In this document: positions 42,817-50,887 of the stretch, piece by piece
How positions within the stretch are numbered: the stretch's first letter is position 1
How the letters are laid out: each line of letters begins with the position of its first letter
Source: Mesorhizobium escarrei
GTDB lineage: Bacteria; Pseudomonadota; Alphaproteobacteria; Rhizobiales; Rhizobiaceae
Length of the DNA: 64,000 nt
NCBI RefSeq assembly: GCF_935825525.1
Contig: NZ_CAKXZT010000090.1
Coordinates: 27,808 to 91,807 of the forward strand
Direction of reading: 5' to 3'
Program-made: the position numbers and the translations under genes
The notes under the pieces: model-generated
What the model was told of the DNA's origin: nothing
What the model saw: only the letters and a program-made list of their open reading frames with translations
Database searches by the model: none

Positions 42817-43902
42817 ATGATGTTTCCAGCAAGCTTTGCGTCGCTACGGCGCAAATGGCCGAAGGTAAGTGGCGCCATCATGCTTGCTGCTGCCTTGATG
42901 ATCGGGGCCGCTGCGCAGGCTGAGCCTATTCGCGGCGCCGGATCGACATTGGCCGCCCCGATCATCGGCAAATGGGCAACGGCCTACGAGAGCGCTCGCG
43001 CCGACGGCGGCGACTATGTCTCGCCCGACTGGAAGGTCGACTATGAAATTGTCGGCTCGCTCGCCGGCGTCCTGCGTCTCGATCAGCCGGACATCGACTT
43101 TGCCGCGACGGATGCGCCGATCAATGCCGCCGAACTCAAGAAGGCCGGCCGCCAGCAGTTTCCGATCGTGATGGGCGCCATCGCCGTCGTCGTCAATCTC
43201 GACGGCATCGGCCCGGGAAGCCTTCGCCTGACCGGGCCGCTGCTGGCCGACATTTATTTAGGCAAGATCCAGTCATGGTCCGATCCAGCGATCAAGGCGG
43301 TGAATCCGGACCTGACGCTGCCCGATCTCAGGATCAGCGTTCTTCATCGCAAGGATGGCTCCGGCTCGACCTTTGTCTTCACCGAGTATCTGTCGGCGGT
43401 CAGCGATGAGTGGAAGGCCAAATACGGCGCCAATACGCTGATCTCGTGGCCGCTCGGCACTGACGCCGAAGGCACACAGAACCTCATTCGAGCCGTGCAT
43501 CAGACGAAGGGCGCGATCGCCTATGCCGAATCCGGCCAGGCCCAGCGCGCCAGCCTTGCCTACGCGCTGATCGAGAACAAATCCGGCAAGTTCGTCAAGC
43601 CGGAGCCGGAGGGCGTGCAGGCTGCCGCGACATCCGTCGACTGGGCGCAAACGACCGACTTCTTCGCTTCGCTGACCGATCGAGACGGCGATACTGCCTA
43701 TCCGATCAGCACGGCGGTGTTCGCGGTCGTTCAGGTCTCGGGTCGTTCGGAGCATCGCTATCGCCGCGTGCACGACCTCTTCCGGCTCGCCTTCGCGCAA
43801 GGCGCGGGCGACGCCGCCGCGCTCGGCTACGTGCCGCTGCCGAAAGCGCTCGTCGCCCAGATCGAGCAATATTGGGCAAGGCAGGAACCCGTCGGAAACT
43901 GA
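42817..43902 (+). CDS. PstS-family phosphate-binding protein
   Basis: A 361-residue exported protein (signal peptide ending near AAAQA, then EPIRGAGSTLAAPIIGKW). GAGST is the conserved phosphate-loop opening of PstS. DFAATDAPINAAELKKA and RKDGSGSTFVFTEYLSAVS follow, the latter the second phosphate-binding loop. No pstCAB genes follow; instead a Na/Pi cotransporter does. It may scavenge phosphate for that carrier or act as a sensor. The start is one of two adjacent ATG codons. Confidence 0.88.
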   Translation: MMFPASFASLRRKWPKVSGAIMLAAALMIGAAAQAEPIRGAGSTLAAPIIGKWATAYESARADGGDYVSPDWKVDYEIVGSLAGVLRLDQPDIDFAATDAPINAAELKKAGRQQFPIVMGAIAVVVNLDGIGPGSLRLTGPLLADIYLGKIQSWSDPAIKAVNPDLTLPDLRISVLHRKDGSGSTFVFTEYLSAVSDEWKAKYGANTLISWPLGTDAEGTQNLIRAVHQTKGAIAYAESGQAQRASLAYALIENKSGKFVKPEPEGVQAAATSVDWAQTTDFFASLTDRDGDTAYPISTAVFAVVQVSGRSEHRYRRVHDLFRLAFAQGAGDAAALGYVPLPKALVAQIEQYWARQEPVGN

Positions 43903-43926
43903 GCGGAAGAGAACTGAGCGGAAGAG
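43897..43926 (+). repeat. Tandem duplication of 15 bp
   Basis: AACTGAGCGGAAGAG occurs twice in a row, spanning the stop codon of the PstS-like gene. It is a small recent-looking duplication without obvious function. Confidence 0.8.
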
Positions 43927-44004
43927 CCGGGCTGCTGCTTCGCGCAGCACCTGAACTGAACTTCATATCGCGCCGTGATGGCGGCTTGTTGGGGACTGCG
44001 TGAC

Positions 44005-45735
44005 ATGGACATCGATATCTTCAAGGACATCCTCGTGCCGGTAATCGGCGGGTTGGGCATCTTCATGCTCGGCCTCGACTTCATGGCCAACGGCATCCAG
44101 GCGCTGTCGGTCAACCGGATGCGCGCCTTTCTCGCCAAGGCCGCCGGAACGCCGATCAAGGGCGTGCTGGCGGGAACGCTGATCACCGGCGTCATCCAGT
44201 CGTCGACGGCGATGAGCGTCATGGTCGTCGGCCTGGTCAATGCCGGCGTCATTGCGCTTCGACCGGCGATCAGCGTGATCATGGGCGCCAATATCGGCAC
44301 CACGCTCGGCAACGGGCTCATCGCCCTGCCGCTCGGTCCGCTCGGACTGATCCTGGCAGGCGTGTTCTCGCTGATCTACTGCTTCGCCAAAAGCGAGAAG
44401 GTCAAGAACATAGCGCTCGCCGGCATGGGCTTCGCGCTGATCTTCTATGGCCTCAACCTGATGACCGGTGGCCTGCGTCCGCTGCGCAACCTGCCCGAAG
44501 TCATGGCCCTGCTGCAAACGCTGACGGCCGATTCCTATCTCAACCTGCTCAAATGCGTGTTCATCGCCGCCGGCGTGACCGCCATGATCCATTCGTCCTC
44601 GGCGACGATCGGCATTGTCATGGGCCTTGGCGCCGCCGGCATCCTCGACTGGACGACGGCCGTCGCCTTCTCGCTCGGCGCCGATCTCGGCACCACGATC
44701 ACCTCGTGGATGGCTTCGCTTAATCTTTCGAAGAATGCCAAGCGTACCGCTTACGCGCACATCTCGTTCAACATCATCGGTGTGTGCATCACGATTCCGT
44801 TGTTCTTCGTCTCCATGCAGGTCCTGGAATGGGCCATGCAGTTCTTCGGCGGCGATCCCGCCATTCCGGTGATCGTCGACGGCAAGGAGACCTTCCCCCT
44901 GGTGCCGGTCGCGGTCGGTCTCTACTCGACGTTCTTCAACGTCTTCAACACGCTGTTGCTGTTTCCGTTCATCGGGGTGTTCGAGCGGGTCCTGTCGCGT
45001 GTCGGTCACACGGATGCCGAGGACACGGAAGATTTCTCGACGCCGCGATTCCTCGACCGCAAGCTGGCCGGCGATTTTGCCAAGGCCGTTCCCGCCGTCC
45101 AGCAGGAGACGGCCCGTCACCTTGAGGCCGGCGCAATGTTCCTCGACATCGCACGTTCGTCGAAGAAGGCGCCGTCGGATCCTGGCGAGCACTATCTCGC
45201 AACCGATATCCTCAGCCGCGACATCCGCGCCTACACCGCCGAATTGATGAAGGAGGACCTGCCCTACGAGCAGCTCGACCTGATCGCCAGCCTGATCGAG
45301 GAAGCCGACTTCACGGCTGCCCTGACGGAATCGATGCATCAGGTGGCGCGCCGCGTCAGGCGCGAGAAATTCAGCGGCCCGGCGCAGGCCATCGTCGACG
45401 TTGCGCTGAGCAAGCTCGATGCCTCGCTACGTGAGATCTTGCCGACTTACGGCATCTCCGACCCGAAGGTGCCGGCTGGCCATGTCAATCTGCCGGAGGT
45501 CGAGGAACTGCGCAGCCGCACGCTGGCGCTCGGACCCAATGCAGGCGCTGCCGAACGCGGCACGATCCTGGCCCTGCTCGGTTCAATCGAACGCGCGGAA
45601 ATCCTGATCCAACGCATCGATGCCGAGCGCAAATCGGTCAACCGGCAAAGCGTGCTCGCCCGTGCCTCGGCACGCAAGGAGGCCAAGGCGCACTCGATGG
45701 GCGATCCCGGCCTCAGCCCGGTCCCGGCCGAGTAG
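44005..45735 (+). CDS. Na+/phosphate cotransporter (NptA/YjbB type) with PhoU-like domain
   Basis: A 576-residue protein from ATG 44005. The membrane half (about 1-330) has the two signature repeats QSSTAMSVMVVGLV and HSSSATIGIVMGLG, with GANIGTTLG and GADLGTTITSW. The cytoplasmic C-terminal half is a helical PhoU-like domain (TARHLEAGAMFLDIARSS, RDIRAYTAELMKED). Depending on the gradient it imports or exports phosphate. It lies 102 bp behind the PstS-like gene on the same strand, so the pair is probably cotranscribed. Confidence 0.9.
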   Translation: MDIDIFKDILVPVIGGLGIFMLGLDFMANGIQALSVNRMRAFLAKAAGTPIKGVLAGTLITGVIQSSTAMSVMVVGLVNAGVIALRPAISVIMGANIGTTLGNGLIALPLGPLGLILAGVFSLIYCFAKSEKVKNIALAGMGFALIFYGLNLMTGGLRPLRNLPEVMALLQTLTADSYLNLLKCVFIAAGVTAMIHSSSATIGIVMGLGAAGILDWTTAVAFSLGADLGTTITSWMASLNLSKNAKRTAYAHISFNIIGVCITIPLFFVSMQVLEWAMQFFGGDPAIPVIVDGKETFPLVPVAVGLYSTFFNVFNTLLLFPFIGVFERVLSRVGHTDAEDTEDFSTPRFLDRKLAGDFAKAVPAVQQETARHLEAGAMFLDIARSSKKAPSDPGEHYLATDILSRDIRAYTAELMKEDLPYEQLDLIASLIEEADFTAALTESMHQVARRVRREKFSGPAQAIVDVALSKLDASLREILPTYGISDPKVPAGHVNLPEVEELRSRTLALGPNAGAAERGTILALLGSIERAEILIQRIDAERKSVNRQSVLARASARKEAKAHSMGDPGLSPVPAE

Positions 45736-45747
45736 AAGGCCTATCTT

Positions 45748-45900
45748 CCTTCTCCCCTTGTTGTGGGAGAAGGTGGCCGAGCGAAGCGAGGTCGGATGAG
45801 GGGTGTTCCAGCTTGGCACCGACGGCGATCCTTCCAGCACCCCTCAACCGTCTTGGCGCTACGCGCCAATCCACCTTCTCCCACAAACAAGGGGAGAAGG
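45748..45900. repeat. Dispersed intergenic repeat, family A
   Basis: Starts CCTTCTCCCCTTGTTGTGGG and ends CCCACAAACAAGGGGAGAAG, with GATGAGGGGTGTTCCAGC, TTGGCACCGACGGCGATCC and CAGCACCCCTCAACCGTC inside. It is nearly identical to 39481-39631 and could act as a terminator between the convergent genes on either side. Confidence 0.82.
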
Positions 45901-45919
45901 GAGAGCGACGCATCCTCGC

Positions 45920-46690
45920 TCAGCCTTGAAACAGCGCCAGCTCTTCCTTCGTGAGGTGGCGGGCCTTGCCCTTGGCGAGGTCGCCGAGCTGCACGCGGCC
46001 GATCGCCACCCGCACCAGGCGAAGCACCTCGACATCGTGCGCGCCGAGCAGCCGGCGGATGTGGCGGTTGCGGCCCTCGTCGAGGGTGACTTCCAGCCAA
46101 GCGGTGCTGGTGCCGCTGCGCAGGATCTCGATCGAGCGGGCCGTCAAATCTTCACCGTCGACCGTGGCGCCGGCGCGCAACCGCGCCAGCATGGCCGGGT
46201 CGGGCAGGGCGCCGATCTGCACATGATAGACCTTGGCGACGTGCGAAGCGGGGTCGAGCAGGCGCTGGGCGAAACGGGTGTCGTTGGTCATCAAAAGCAG
46301 GCCCTCACTGGCCTTGTCGAGGCGGCCGACCGGCGACACGAAGGGCAGGTCGAGTCCTGCCAGGCAGTCATAGACGGTGCCACGGTCCTGCGGGTCGTCG
46401 CGGGTGGTGACCAGGCCGCGCGGCTTGTTGATCATCAGGTAGACCTTGCGCTCGGCGACGACGCGGCTGCCGTCGACCTCGATGCGGTCGCGGCCGGGAT
46501 CGACGCGCAGCGAGCCGTTGCGCACGATTTTGCCGGCGACCCGGACGCGCCCTTCGGCGACCAGAATTTCCGCCTGCTTGCGCGAGCACAGGCCAAGCTT
46601 TGACAGGGCACGGCAAAGGCTGACGCCGGGGGAACTGACGCCTGGGTTGGGCGAGGGGCGTGGCCGGCGGGTGTTCGGCCGTGGTGTCAT
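45920..46690 (-). CDS. rRNA pseudouridine synthase (RsuA/RluB/E/F family)
   Basis: A 256-residue protein from ATG 46690. A proline- and arginine-rich leader precedes the S4 RNA-binding domain (LCRALSKLGLCSRKQAEIL, EGRVRVAGK). The catalytic domain carries the aspartate in VGRLDKASEGLLLMTND and the C-terminal GRNRHIRRLLGAHDVEVLRL. The family modifies 16S or 23S rRNA uridines; the leader and lack of a long C-terminal extension fit RluB/RluE-type enzymes in alphaproteobacteria. Which uridine is modified is not certain. A longer frame upstream runs into repeats and is not supported. Confidence 0.9.
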   Translation of the reverse strand: MTPRPNTRRPRPSPNPGVSSPGVSLCRALSKLGLCSRKQAEILVAEGRVRVAGKIVRNGSLRVDPGRDRIEVDGSRVVAERKVYLMINKPRGLVTTRDDPQDRGTVYDCLAGLDLPFVSPVGRLDKASEGLLLMTNDTRFAQRLLDPASHVAKVYHVQIGALPDPAMLARLRAGATVDGEDLTARSIEILRSGTSTAWLEVTLDEGRNRHIRRLLGAHDVEVLRLVRVAIGRVQLGDLAKGKARHLTKEELALFQG

Positions 46691-47194
46691 CGTTTTGCGT
46701 GATCGTTCCGGCAAGGTCAGGACTTTCCCGCCAGCCCATCTCCAGCCCTGGCGAGCGTTTCCATGCCGTCGCTGAGGCGCTGCATCAAGCCCTCGCCAAG
46801 TCCGCGCAATCGATTCTCCAGTCAGGTGAATATTGCCTAACAGAAAGCCGCCAGGGTGGATATCTGGATTCTCGGATACGAGTATCCGGGCGTGTGAACT
46901 ACGGCCCTTCGTTGCGACGGGCCGCCTCCGGACTTTTTGGCAAGGTTGGCGCTCTACCGCGCCCCCCTCTGTCCTGCCGGACATCTCCCCCACAAGGGGG
47001 AGATCGACCGTCATCAGTGTTTCGCCAATCGCCAACCTTTTGAAAAGAGGCGCGGTCGGCAAAGCTGCCGATCTCCCCCCAAGAGGGGGAGATGTCCGGC
47101 AGGACAGAGGGGGCGCCGTAGAGCGCCAACGTCACCAGCCTCGAACCCGCCGCTCCCTGGCCTCCGACGCTGATCGCCGGGGGCGCCACGATGG
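46691..47194. repeat. Gap of about 500 bp with a large inverted family B repeat
   Basis: Two arms of about 65 bp, 46944-47009 and 47066-47131, are inverted copies: GCTCTACCGCGCCCCCCTCT, then TGTCCTGCCGGACATCTCCC on the left, and the same read backwards on the right. Each arm also holds a smaller CCCCCACAAGGGGGAG-type hairpin. A palindrome, CGGATACGAGTATCCG, lies at 46873-46888 and could be a regulator site for the pseudouridine synthase gene. No gene is supported. Confidence 0.75.
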
Positions 47195-47410
47195 TCAGTT
47201 TGCCCTGGGCTCGTCCTCGACGACAAAAGATGCGGCAATCAGGTCGTCGGCATCGATCTGCAGCGAGCCTTCACCTCCTCCCATGACAGCGGCTACCTTC
47301 TGAAAAATTTTCATCTCGTGCTCGGTAATTCGGGCGCTCCGCATCCTGGCTTGGAGATCGGCGATGCGCAGCCCCAATGTGTGGGACGTTCCAATTTCAC
47401 GGTTCGACAT
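47195..47410 (-). CDS. Small hypothetical protein
   Basis: A 71-residue protein from ATG 47410 with GAGGAG nine bases upstream. It is helical in the first two thirds (LGLRIADLQARMRSARITEH) and acidic at the end. No family is recognised. Ribosome-binding site and non-repeat composition make it credible. It is divergent from the dmeRF operon. Confidence 0.5.
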   Translation of the reverse strand: MSNREIGTSHTLGLRIADLQARMRSARITEHEMKIFQKVAAVMGGGEGSLQIDADDLIAASFVVEDEPRAN

Positions 47411-47659
47411 GACAACATGCTCCTCCCCATCCCATGCTTTTGCCTCCCCACCGATACTCGCCCGTCGCCTACCAGGTTTGCCTAAATATAAGGCATCGCG
47501 AATACAGCGCCCCGAACGCTGGTGCGAGGGGAAGGTTCCAGCGCAGCACGGTCACGAAATAATACGGGCCGCCGCCGTCGGCGGGTTACCGCAGGAGGTG
47601 GCTGGCCGTCTTTCTTCGGTTTGTGACGGAATCGCCGGCAAGGTGAGCTCAAAGAAGAT

Positions 47660-47688
47660 TTGACTGTATCCTCCCCGGGAGGATACAA
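47660..47688 (+). promoter_or_regulatory. dmeRF promoter with embedded palindromic operator
   Basis: Arms TGTATCCTCCC (47665-47675) and GGGAGGATACA (47677-47687) are exact inverses around one central C. The G/C tract flanked by TAT/ATA fits operators of the RcnR/CsoR family. The operator lies between a TTGACT (-35 at 47660) and an ATACAA-like -10 (47683-47688), so repressor binding would cover the promoter. The start codon is only 9-10 bases past the operator. Confidence 0.8.
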
Positions 47689-47696
47689 AAACAGCC

Positions 47697-47960
47697 ATGT
47701 CCGAAGGCATCCACCGTTCGCATCCGGCTATCGTGAAGCGCCTGAAGCGCGCGCAAGGCCACCTTGCGGCGGTGCTGTCGATGTTCGAGGCGCATCGTCC
47801 TTGCGTTGATCTGGCGCAGCAGCTCCACGCCGTGGAGAGCGCCATCAGCAGCGCAAAGCGCGAACTGATCCACGATCATATCGAGCACTGCCTGACGGAC
47901 ACCGCGGAAGCGGGCGGCAACTCGCTGGCGGAACTCAAGCAACTGGCGAAATACCTGTGA
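47697..47960 (+). CDS. dmeR: Metal-sensing repressor, RcnR/CsoR family (DmeR-like)
   Basis: An 87-residue all-helical repressor (SHPAIVKRLKRAQGHLAAVL, then CVDLAQQLHAVESAIS). Candidate metal ligands are Cys36, His61, His64 and Cys65, which include the Cys-His-Cys set of CsoR and the histidines of Co/Ni sensors. The pairing with a CDF exporter matches dmeRF of rhizobia, which responds to Co and Ni. It should bind the palindrome in its own promoter and release it on metal binding. The stop overlaps the next gene. Confidence 0.88.
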   Translation: MSEGIHRSHPAIVKRLKRAQGHLAAVLSMFEAHRPCVDLAQQLHAVESAISSAKRELIHDHIEHCLTDTAEAGGNSLAELKQLAKYL

Positions 47961-48970
47961 GCCGTCAAATACCTGTGCTCGGCGCGCGCATCCTCGACTG
48001 GTTCGGGTTCGGGCCGCGCGATCACGCCGCGCATGGTCATGGCCATCACGATCATGTGAGCGGGTCGCATAGCCACGGGGTCATCGATGCAACCATTGCG
48101 ACGACCGACCGCGGTATCTGGGCGATCAAATGGTCGTTCGTCATCCTGGCCCTCACCGCGGCGATGCAGATGGTCGTGGTCGCGCTATCGGGCAGCGTGG
48201 CGTTGCTGGCCGACGCCATCCACAACATCGGTGACGCCACCACCGCCATTCCGCTGTGGATCGCCTTCCTTCTGGCCCGGCGCAAGCCGTCGCCGACCTT
48301 CGCCTACGGCCTAGGCCGGGTCGAGGACCTGGCCGGGATGATCATCGTCGGGATCATCCTGTTCAGCGCCATCGTCGCCGGCTACCAGGCCATCGACCGT
48401 TTGATCAATCCACGCGCGGTGACGCATCTTGGCTGGCTGGCGGCGGCAGGCCTTGTCGGCTTTCTCGGCAATGAGGCCGTGGCGGTGTTCCGCATCCGCG
48501 TCGGCCGCGAAATCAACAGCGCCGCACTCGTTGCCGACGGCTACCACGCCCGCACCGACGGCCTGACCAGCCTTGCCGTGGTCCTCGGAGCGTTCGGGGT
48601 CTGGCTCGGTTTTGCGTTGGCCGACCCGATCGTCGGCCTGCTCATCACGGTTGCGATTTTGGGCATCGTCTGGCAGTCGGCGCGCTCGGTGCTGACCCGC
48701 ATGCTCGATGGTATAGATCCTGATGTCATCGGCGACATTCGCCATGCCGCCGCGCATGTGCCGGCAGCGCGCATTGTCGAGGCCAAGGCGCGGTGGATCG
48801 GTCACAAGCTGCACGCCAACATTGCCATCGCCGTAGAAGAAAGCCTGCCGGTTTCCGAGGCGAAGAAAATCACCGCAACGCTGGAGCACCAGCTGTTCGA
48901 GCACATGCCGGCGCTTGCGGCGGCGAATATAAGATTGGCGAACGCGGATGCCGATCATGCTCACGGGTGA
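47957..48970 (+). CDS. dmeF: Cation diffusion facilitator, Co/Ni efflux (DmeF-like)
   Basis: A 337-residue CDF protein starting at the GTG that overlaps the dmeR stop. A histidine-rich cytoplasmic N-terminus (HAAHGHGHHDHVSGSHSHG) precedes six membrane helices. The zinc-site positions are HD-type: LLADAIHNIGDA in helix 2 and ADGYHARTDGLTS in helix 5. The C-terminal domain ends NADADHAHG. Rhizobial DmeF exports cobalt and nickel from the cytoplasm; the His-rich loop suits that. Confidence 0.9.
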   Translation: MSRQIPVLGARILDWFGFGPRDHAAHGHGHHDHVSGSHSHGVIDATIATTDRGIWAIKWSFVILALTAAMQMVVVALSGSVALLADAIHNIGDATTAIPLWIAFLLARRKPSPTFAYGLGRVEDLAGMIIVGIILFSAIVAGYQAIDRLINPRAVTHLGWLAAAGLVGFLGNEAVAVFRIRVGREINSAALVADGYHARTDGLTSLAVVLGAFGVWLGFALADPIVGLLITVAILGIVWQSARSVLTRMLDGIDPDVIGDIRHAAAHVPAARIVEAKARWIGHKLHANIAIAVEESLPVSEAKKITATLEHQLFEHMPALAAANIRLANADADHAHG

Positions 48971-48993
48971 GCGCTCCTCATCGACGAGCGCCG

Positions 48994-49350
48994 CTAAGCA
49001 GCCCCGGCTTTGTGCGCCAAAGGATGCCTCGGCTGGTAGAGGCCAAGCGAGCCGCCACTGGGAAGCGAGACATGCGTGAGCAGGCCCCAGCCTTCATCGG
49101 TGACCGAAGTGCATTCAACATCGTGCGATTTCAGTTCCTGGATTGTGGCATCGATGTCTTCGCACATGAGATAGACTTCGTGGCTGTCGGTTTCGGCGGC
49201 CGGGTGAACGGCGATCTCGGCCGGTGGCAATGCGAAGATCAACCAGCCTTCGCCAGCATCGATTGCTGGAAAACGCAGGACATTGCGAAAAAATGCGCGG
49301 TCCGCCTCGGCATCCGTGCTGTAGATGATCATGTGTGCGCCGGAAATCAT
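48994..49350 (-). CDS. VOC-family protein (glyoxalase-like)
   Basis: A 118-residue protein: MISGAHMIIYSTDAEADRAF at the start, EVYLMCEDIDATIQELKSHD in the middle and GGSLGLYQPRHP at the end. The pattern is a single VOC domain. Usual metal ligands are only partly present (His6, Glu at 58), so activity is uncertain. It is convergent with dmeF. Confidence 0.82.
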   Translation of the reverse strand: MISGAHMIIYSTDAEADRAFFRNVLRFPAIDAGEGWLIFALPPAEIAVHPAAETDSHEVYLMCEDIDATIQELKSHDVECTSVTDEGWGLLTHVSLPSGGSLGLYQPRHPLAHKAGAA

Positions 49351-49597
49351 GGCTCCTTACCTCCCTGATGCGAACAAGCTATCGCCGTTGCAAACGACGT
49401 TTCGGCGCTATCGCCCTCCAGGCAGCCGCTCGATATCGACAAGCTTCAGTTGGATATAGGTCGATCGGCCGTGATTGCAGGTGCCAGAACCCGGCGTTAC
49501 TTCCATCTGGCGGCCGAAAAGAATTATGCCGAGCCCGAGAATCTTTTCGGCAACTGCGGTCGTCTTCTGCTCAGACCAACCATTCGGGAGATGAACC

Positions 49598-49909
49598 ATG
49601 GGCTACAAACTCATTCGCTACAGCGTGAAGGACACCGGGCTGGAAGAGAACCGCGCGCTGGTGGCAAAAGTGTTCGAGGCGCTGGATGAGACGGCGCCAC
49701 AAACCGTGCGCTATCTCGTGCTCGAACTCGACGACGGCGAGTTCATCCACGTCGTCGGCGAGGGAACCGATACATCCGCGCTGACCGGGCTTGCGGCCTT
49801 CGAGGCATTCACGCAGAACCATGCGGAGCGGCGTTCGACCCCGGTCAAGCGATCGCCTGCCAAAATCATCGGCAACTACCGTGTGCTTGAGGAGAGCAAG
49901 GCCGGATAG
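49598..49909 (+). CDS. ABM-like small protein paired with an ECF sigma factor
   Basis: A 103-residue protein ([20 protein letters not shown], then [20 protein letters not shown]). The strand-helix-strand layout resembles the dimeric alpha/beta barrel of antibiotic-biosynthesis-monooxygenase-type proteins, many of which are linked to oxidative stress. GGGAGATGAACC provides its ribosome-binding site. It ends one base before the sigma factor gene, so the two are cotranscribed. Function is inferred from fold pattern and neighbour. Confidence 0.75.
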   Translation: MGYKLIRYSVKDTGLEENRALVAKVFEALDETAPQTVRYLVLELDDGEFIHVVGEGTDTSALTGLAAFEAFTQNHAERRSTPVKRSPAKIIGNYRVLEESKAG

Positions 49910-49910
49910 A

Positions 49911-50801
49911 ATGGACGCCATGAAGTTCGACCGGCCGGCGCTGGAGGCGATGCTCTCCGGCTTGCGCCCCAAACTGCACCGCTACTGCGCCCGCATGGCC
50001 GGCTCGGTGATCGACGGCGAAGACATCGTCCAGGACACGCTGCTGAAGGCGCTGCAGGCGGTGGACGGCAGCATGGCGGTCGAGCGGCCCGAGCAATGGC
50101 TGTTTCGCATCGCTCATAATGCCGCCCAGGATCATCTGCGCCAGCGCCATCGGGAAAGGTCGCGCATGACCGAAACCGACATGACCACGATCGAGGATCC
50201 TTCCGGCAGCGCCGACGCAAGGCTCGCCGCTACGGCCGGCCTGCGCCGCTTCATGCAACTCTCGGTTGCGCAGCGCAGCGCCGTGATCCTGGTCGACGTG
50301 CTAGGCCTTTCACTGCACGAAACCTGCGAGGTGACCGGCACGACGCTGGCCGCCACCAAGGCGGCGCTGCATCGCGGGCGGGCGCAGCTGCGCATATTGG
50401 CAGCTGAGCCCGAACAAGCTGCCGCGCCACGGCTCGACGCCGATGACGAGCGACGGCTGCGCCGCTATGTCGATCTGTTCAACGCGCGCGATTTCGACGC
50501 GGTCAGGGCGCTGATCGCCGAGGATGTCCAGCTCGAACTGGTCAGCCGCCTCCGCCTGCGCGGCAAGGCCGAAGTGTCGACCTATTTCGGCAATTACGAC
50601 CGCATCAGCGACTGGGCGCTGTCGCTGGGCTTCGTCGACGGCCGACCGGCGATCCTGATCCGCAACCCGCAGGAGCCGGAGGGCCCGGTGCGCGGCTTCA
50701 TGCTGATCGAATGGTGGGACGAGCGGGTCGTCCAGATCCGCGATTTTCGTTATGCACCCTGGTGTCTGGTCGATGCCGAGATCAGCACGGTGGACGGGTA
50801 G
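49911..50801 (+). CDS. ECF sigma factor with C-terminal SnoaL-like domain (SigJ type)
   Basis: A 296-residue protein from ATG 49911. Sigma region 2 (LHRYCARMAGSVIDGEDIVQ, FRIAHNAAQDHLRQR) and region 4 (LSVAQRSAVILVDVLGLSLH, TKAALHRGRAQLR) are clear. The last 120 residues form an NTF2/SnoaL-like domain (YVDLFNARDFDAVRALIAED), as in SigJ/ECF41-like factors where it modulates activity in place of an anti-sigma factor. No anti-sigma gene is adjacent. It probably controls its small upstream partner gene. Confidence 0.9.
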   Translation: MDAMKFDRPALEAMLSGLRPKLHRYCARMAGSVIDGEDIVQDTLLKALQAVDGSMAVERPEQWLFRIAHNAAQDHLRQRHRERSRMTETDMTTIEDPSGSADARLAATAGLRRFMQLSVAQRSAVILVDVLGLSLHETCEVTGTTLAATKAALHRGRAQLRILAAEPEQAAAPRLDADDERRLRRYVDLFNARDFDAVRALIAEDVQLELVSRLRLRGKAEVSTYFGNYDRISDWALSLGFVDGRPAILIRNPQEPEGPVRGFMLIEWWDERVVQIRDFRYAPWCLVDAEISTVDG

Positions 50802-50887
50802 GGGAGGGTTGGAAATGGTGCGGAGATGGCGCGCGAAGGCGTCTGTCGGGGCATATTGCATTCCTCAAATTGGCCTCCGGCCGCCCG

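Noticed and set aside
46873..46888. CGGATACGAGTATCCG palindrome as a defined operator
   Set aside because: Symmetric but with no linked regulator or second copy; mentioned only as a possible site.
49408..49599. 63-codon minus-strand frame between VOC and ABM-like genes
   Set aside because: No clear ribosome-binding site or family; it overlaps the promoter of the sigma-factor operon.
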